Positions 5,981 through 6,091 of a DNA stretch of 6,091 nt are shown piece after piece. Source of the stretch: an uncultured Bacillaceae bacterium (GTDB lineage: Bacteria; Bacillota; Bacilli; Bacillales; Amphibacillaceae); contig CALZEK010000090.1 of assembly GCA_945639745.1 (NCBI GenBank), positions 1 through 6,091 of the forward strand, given 5' to 3'. Below the pieces are notes generated by a model that searched no databases, was not told the origin of the DNA, and saw only the letters and a list, made by a program, of their open reading frames with translations. Numbering within the stretch: position 1 is the first letter of the stretch; the number at the start of each line of letters is the position of its first letter. Made by a program: the position numbers and the translations under genes.

Positions 5981-6009
5981 TTGACAAAGAATTAAATAAG
6001 TGTTATATT
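5981..6009 (+). promoter_or_regulatory. rRNA operon promoter P3 (proximal, strongest by sequence)
   Basis: TTGACA (5981-5986), 17 nt, TATATT (6004-6009), with an extended -10 TG at 6001-6002. The predicted start near 6016 places a small hairpin, TCGCA-TTTT-TGCGA (6017-6030), at the very 5' end of the transcript. It has the best match to consensus of the three and is closest to the boxA leader, so it is probably the main rrn promoter. Confidence 0.82.
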
Positions 6010-6015
6010 TTAAAA

Positions 6016-6091
6016 GTCGCATTTTTGCGAGAGAGAAATTATTTGCTCCTTGAAAACTGAACAGAACAACTATTAAATGTCAAGAATGAAT
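6016..6091 (+). other. rRNA operon leader with boxA, 5' part only
   Basis: TGCTCCTTGAAAA at 6044-6056 followed by CTGAACA is very close to the leader sequence TGCTCTTTGAAAACTGAACA seen before 16S and 23S genes in Bacillus and relatives. It differs at one position (C for T at 6049). BoxA recruits the Nus-factor antitermination complex that lets RNA polymerase read through long untranslated rRNA genes. A 5-bp hairpin lies at 6017-6030. The 16S start (usually AGAGTTTGATC) is not reached before 6091, so the rRNA gene itself lies outside the window. Confidence 0.88.

Noticed and set aside
5899..6060. 53-codon plus-strand frame starting at ATG 5899
   Set aside because: It has only a poor purine-rich stretch upstream, starts ahead of the P2 -10, and runs through P3 and the boxA leader to a stop in CTGA. 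Those known non-coding elements explain the sequence.
1..6091. CRISPR arrays, transposons, tRNAs, phage or toxin-antitoxin genes
   Set aside because: I saw no regularly spaced repeats, transposase motifs, tRNA cloverleafs or small gene pairs; the coding content is core housekeeping genes only.

Overview
The window reads as core chromosome of a low-GC Firmicute, most likely a member of the Staphylococcaceae. The DNA is AT-rich, the Shine-Dalgarno sequences are strong GGAGG types, and promoters are near-consensus sigma-A with long T-tract terminators. The LeuRS and MetK proteins look Staphylococcus-like but clearly divergent, so I would not name a species. The set pckA, metK, a gamma-carbonic-anhydrase-like gene, mnmM (ytqB) and leuS resembles a condensed version of the Bacillus pckA-metK-ytoA-ytqB-leuS neighbourhood.

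Layout: positions 1-205 hold the 5' end of pckA on the minus strand, cut by the window edge. Positions 206-672 are a divergent control region: the pckA promoter with a CcpN-type box on its -10, a perfect TGTGA-N6-TCACA palindrome, a near-consensus metK promoter, and a complete SAM-I (S-box) riboswitch ending in a terminator. metK (673-1872, plus) follows. A 44-nt perfect palindrome at 1871-1914 terminates metK and probably also the converging minus-strand pair mnmM -> gamma-CA (3020 down to 1915). leuS (3261-5672, plus) has its own TTGACA-N17-TACAAT promoter and a leader of only about 98 nt with no visible T-box. A branched terminator follows leuS. Positions 5745-6091 carry three tandem promoters and an rRNA-type leader with a boxA element. 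An rrn operon therefore starts just beyond the right edge, but no mature 16S sequence is inside the window.

Functionally, MetK makes S-adenosylmethionine and is switched off by it through the riboswitch. MnmM uses SAM to finish the wobble uridine of certain tRNAs, LeuRS charges tRNA-Leu, and the adjoining rRNA operon makes this a translation-related stretch. PckA (gluconeogenesis) and the gamma-CA homologue are metabolic neighbours without an obvious link.

The coding content is ordinary and I see no new multi-gene system. The points worth a second look are regulatory: the palindrome between pckA and metK, the CcpN-like box, the compact leuS leader, and the apparently duplicated promoter modules (with an inverted repeat over P1) before the rRNA operon.
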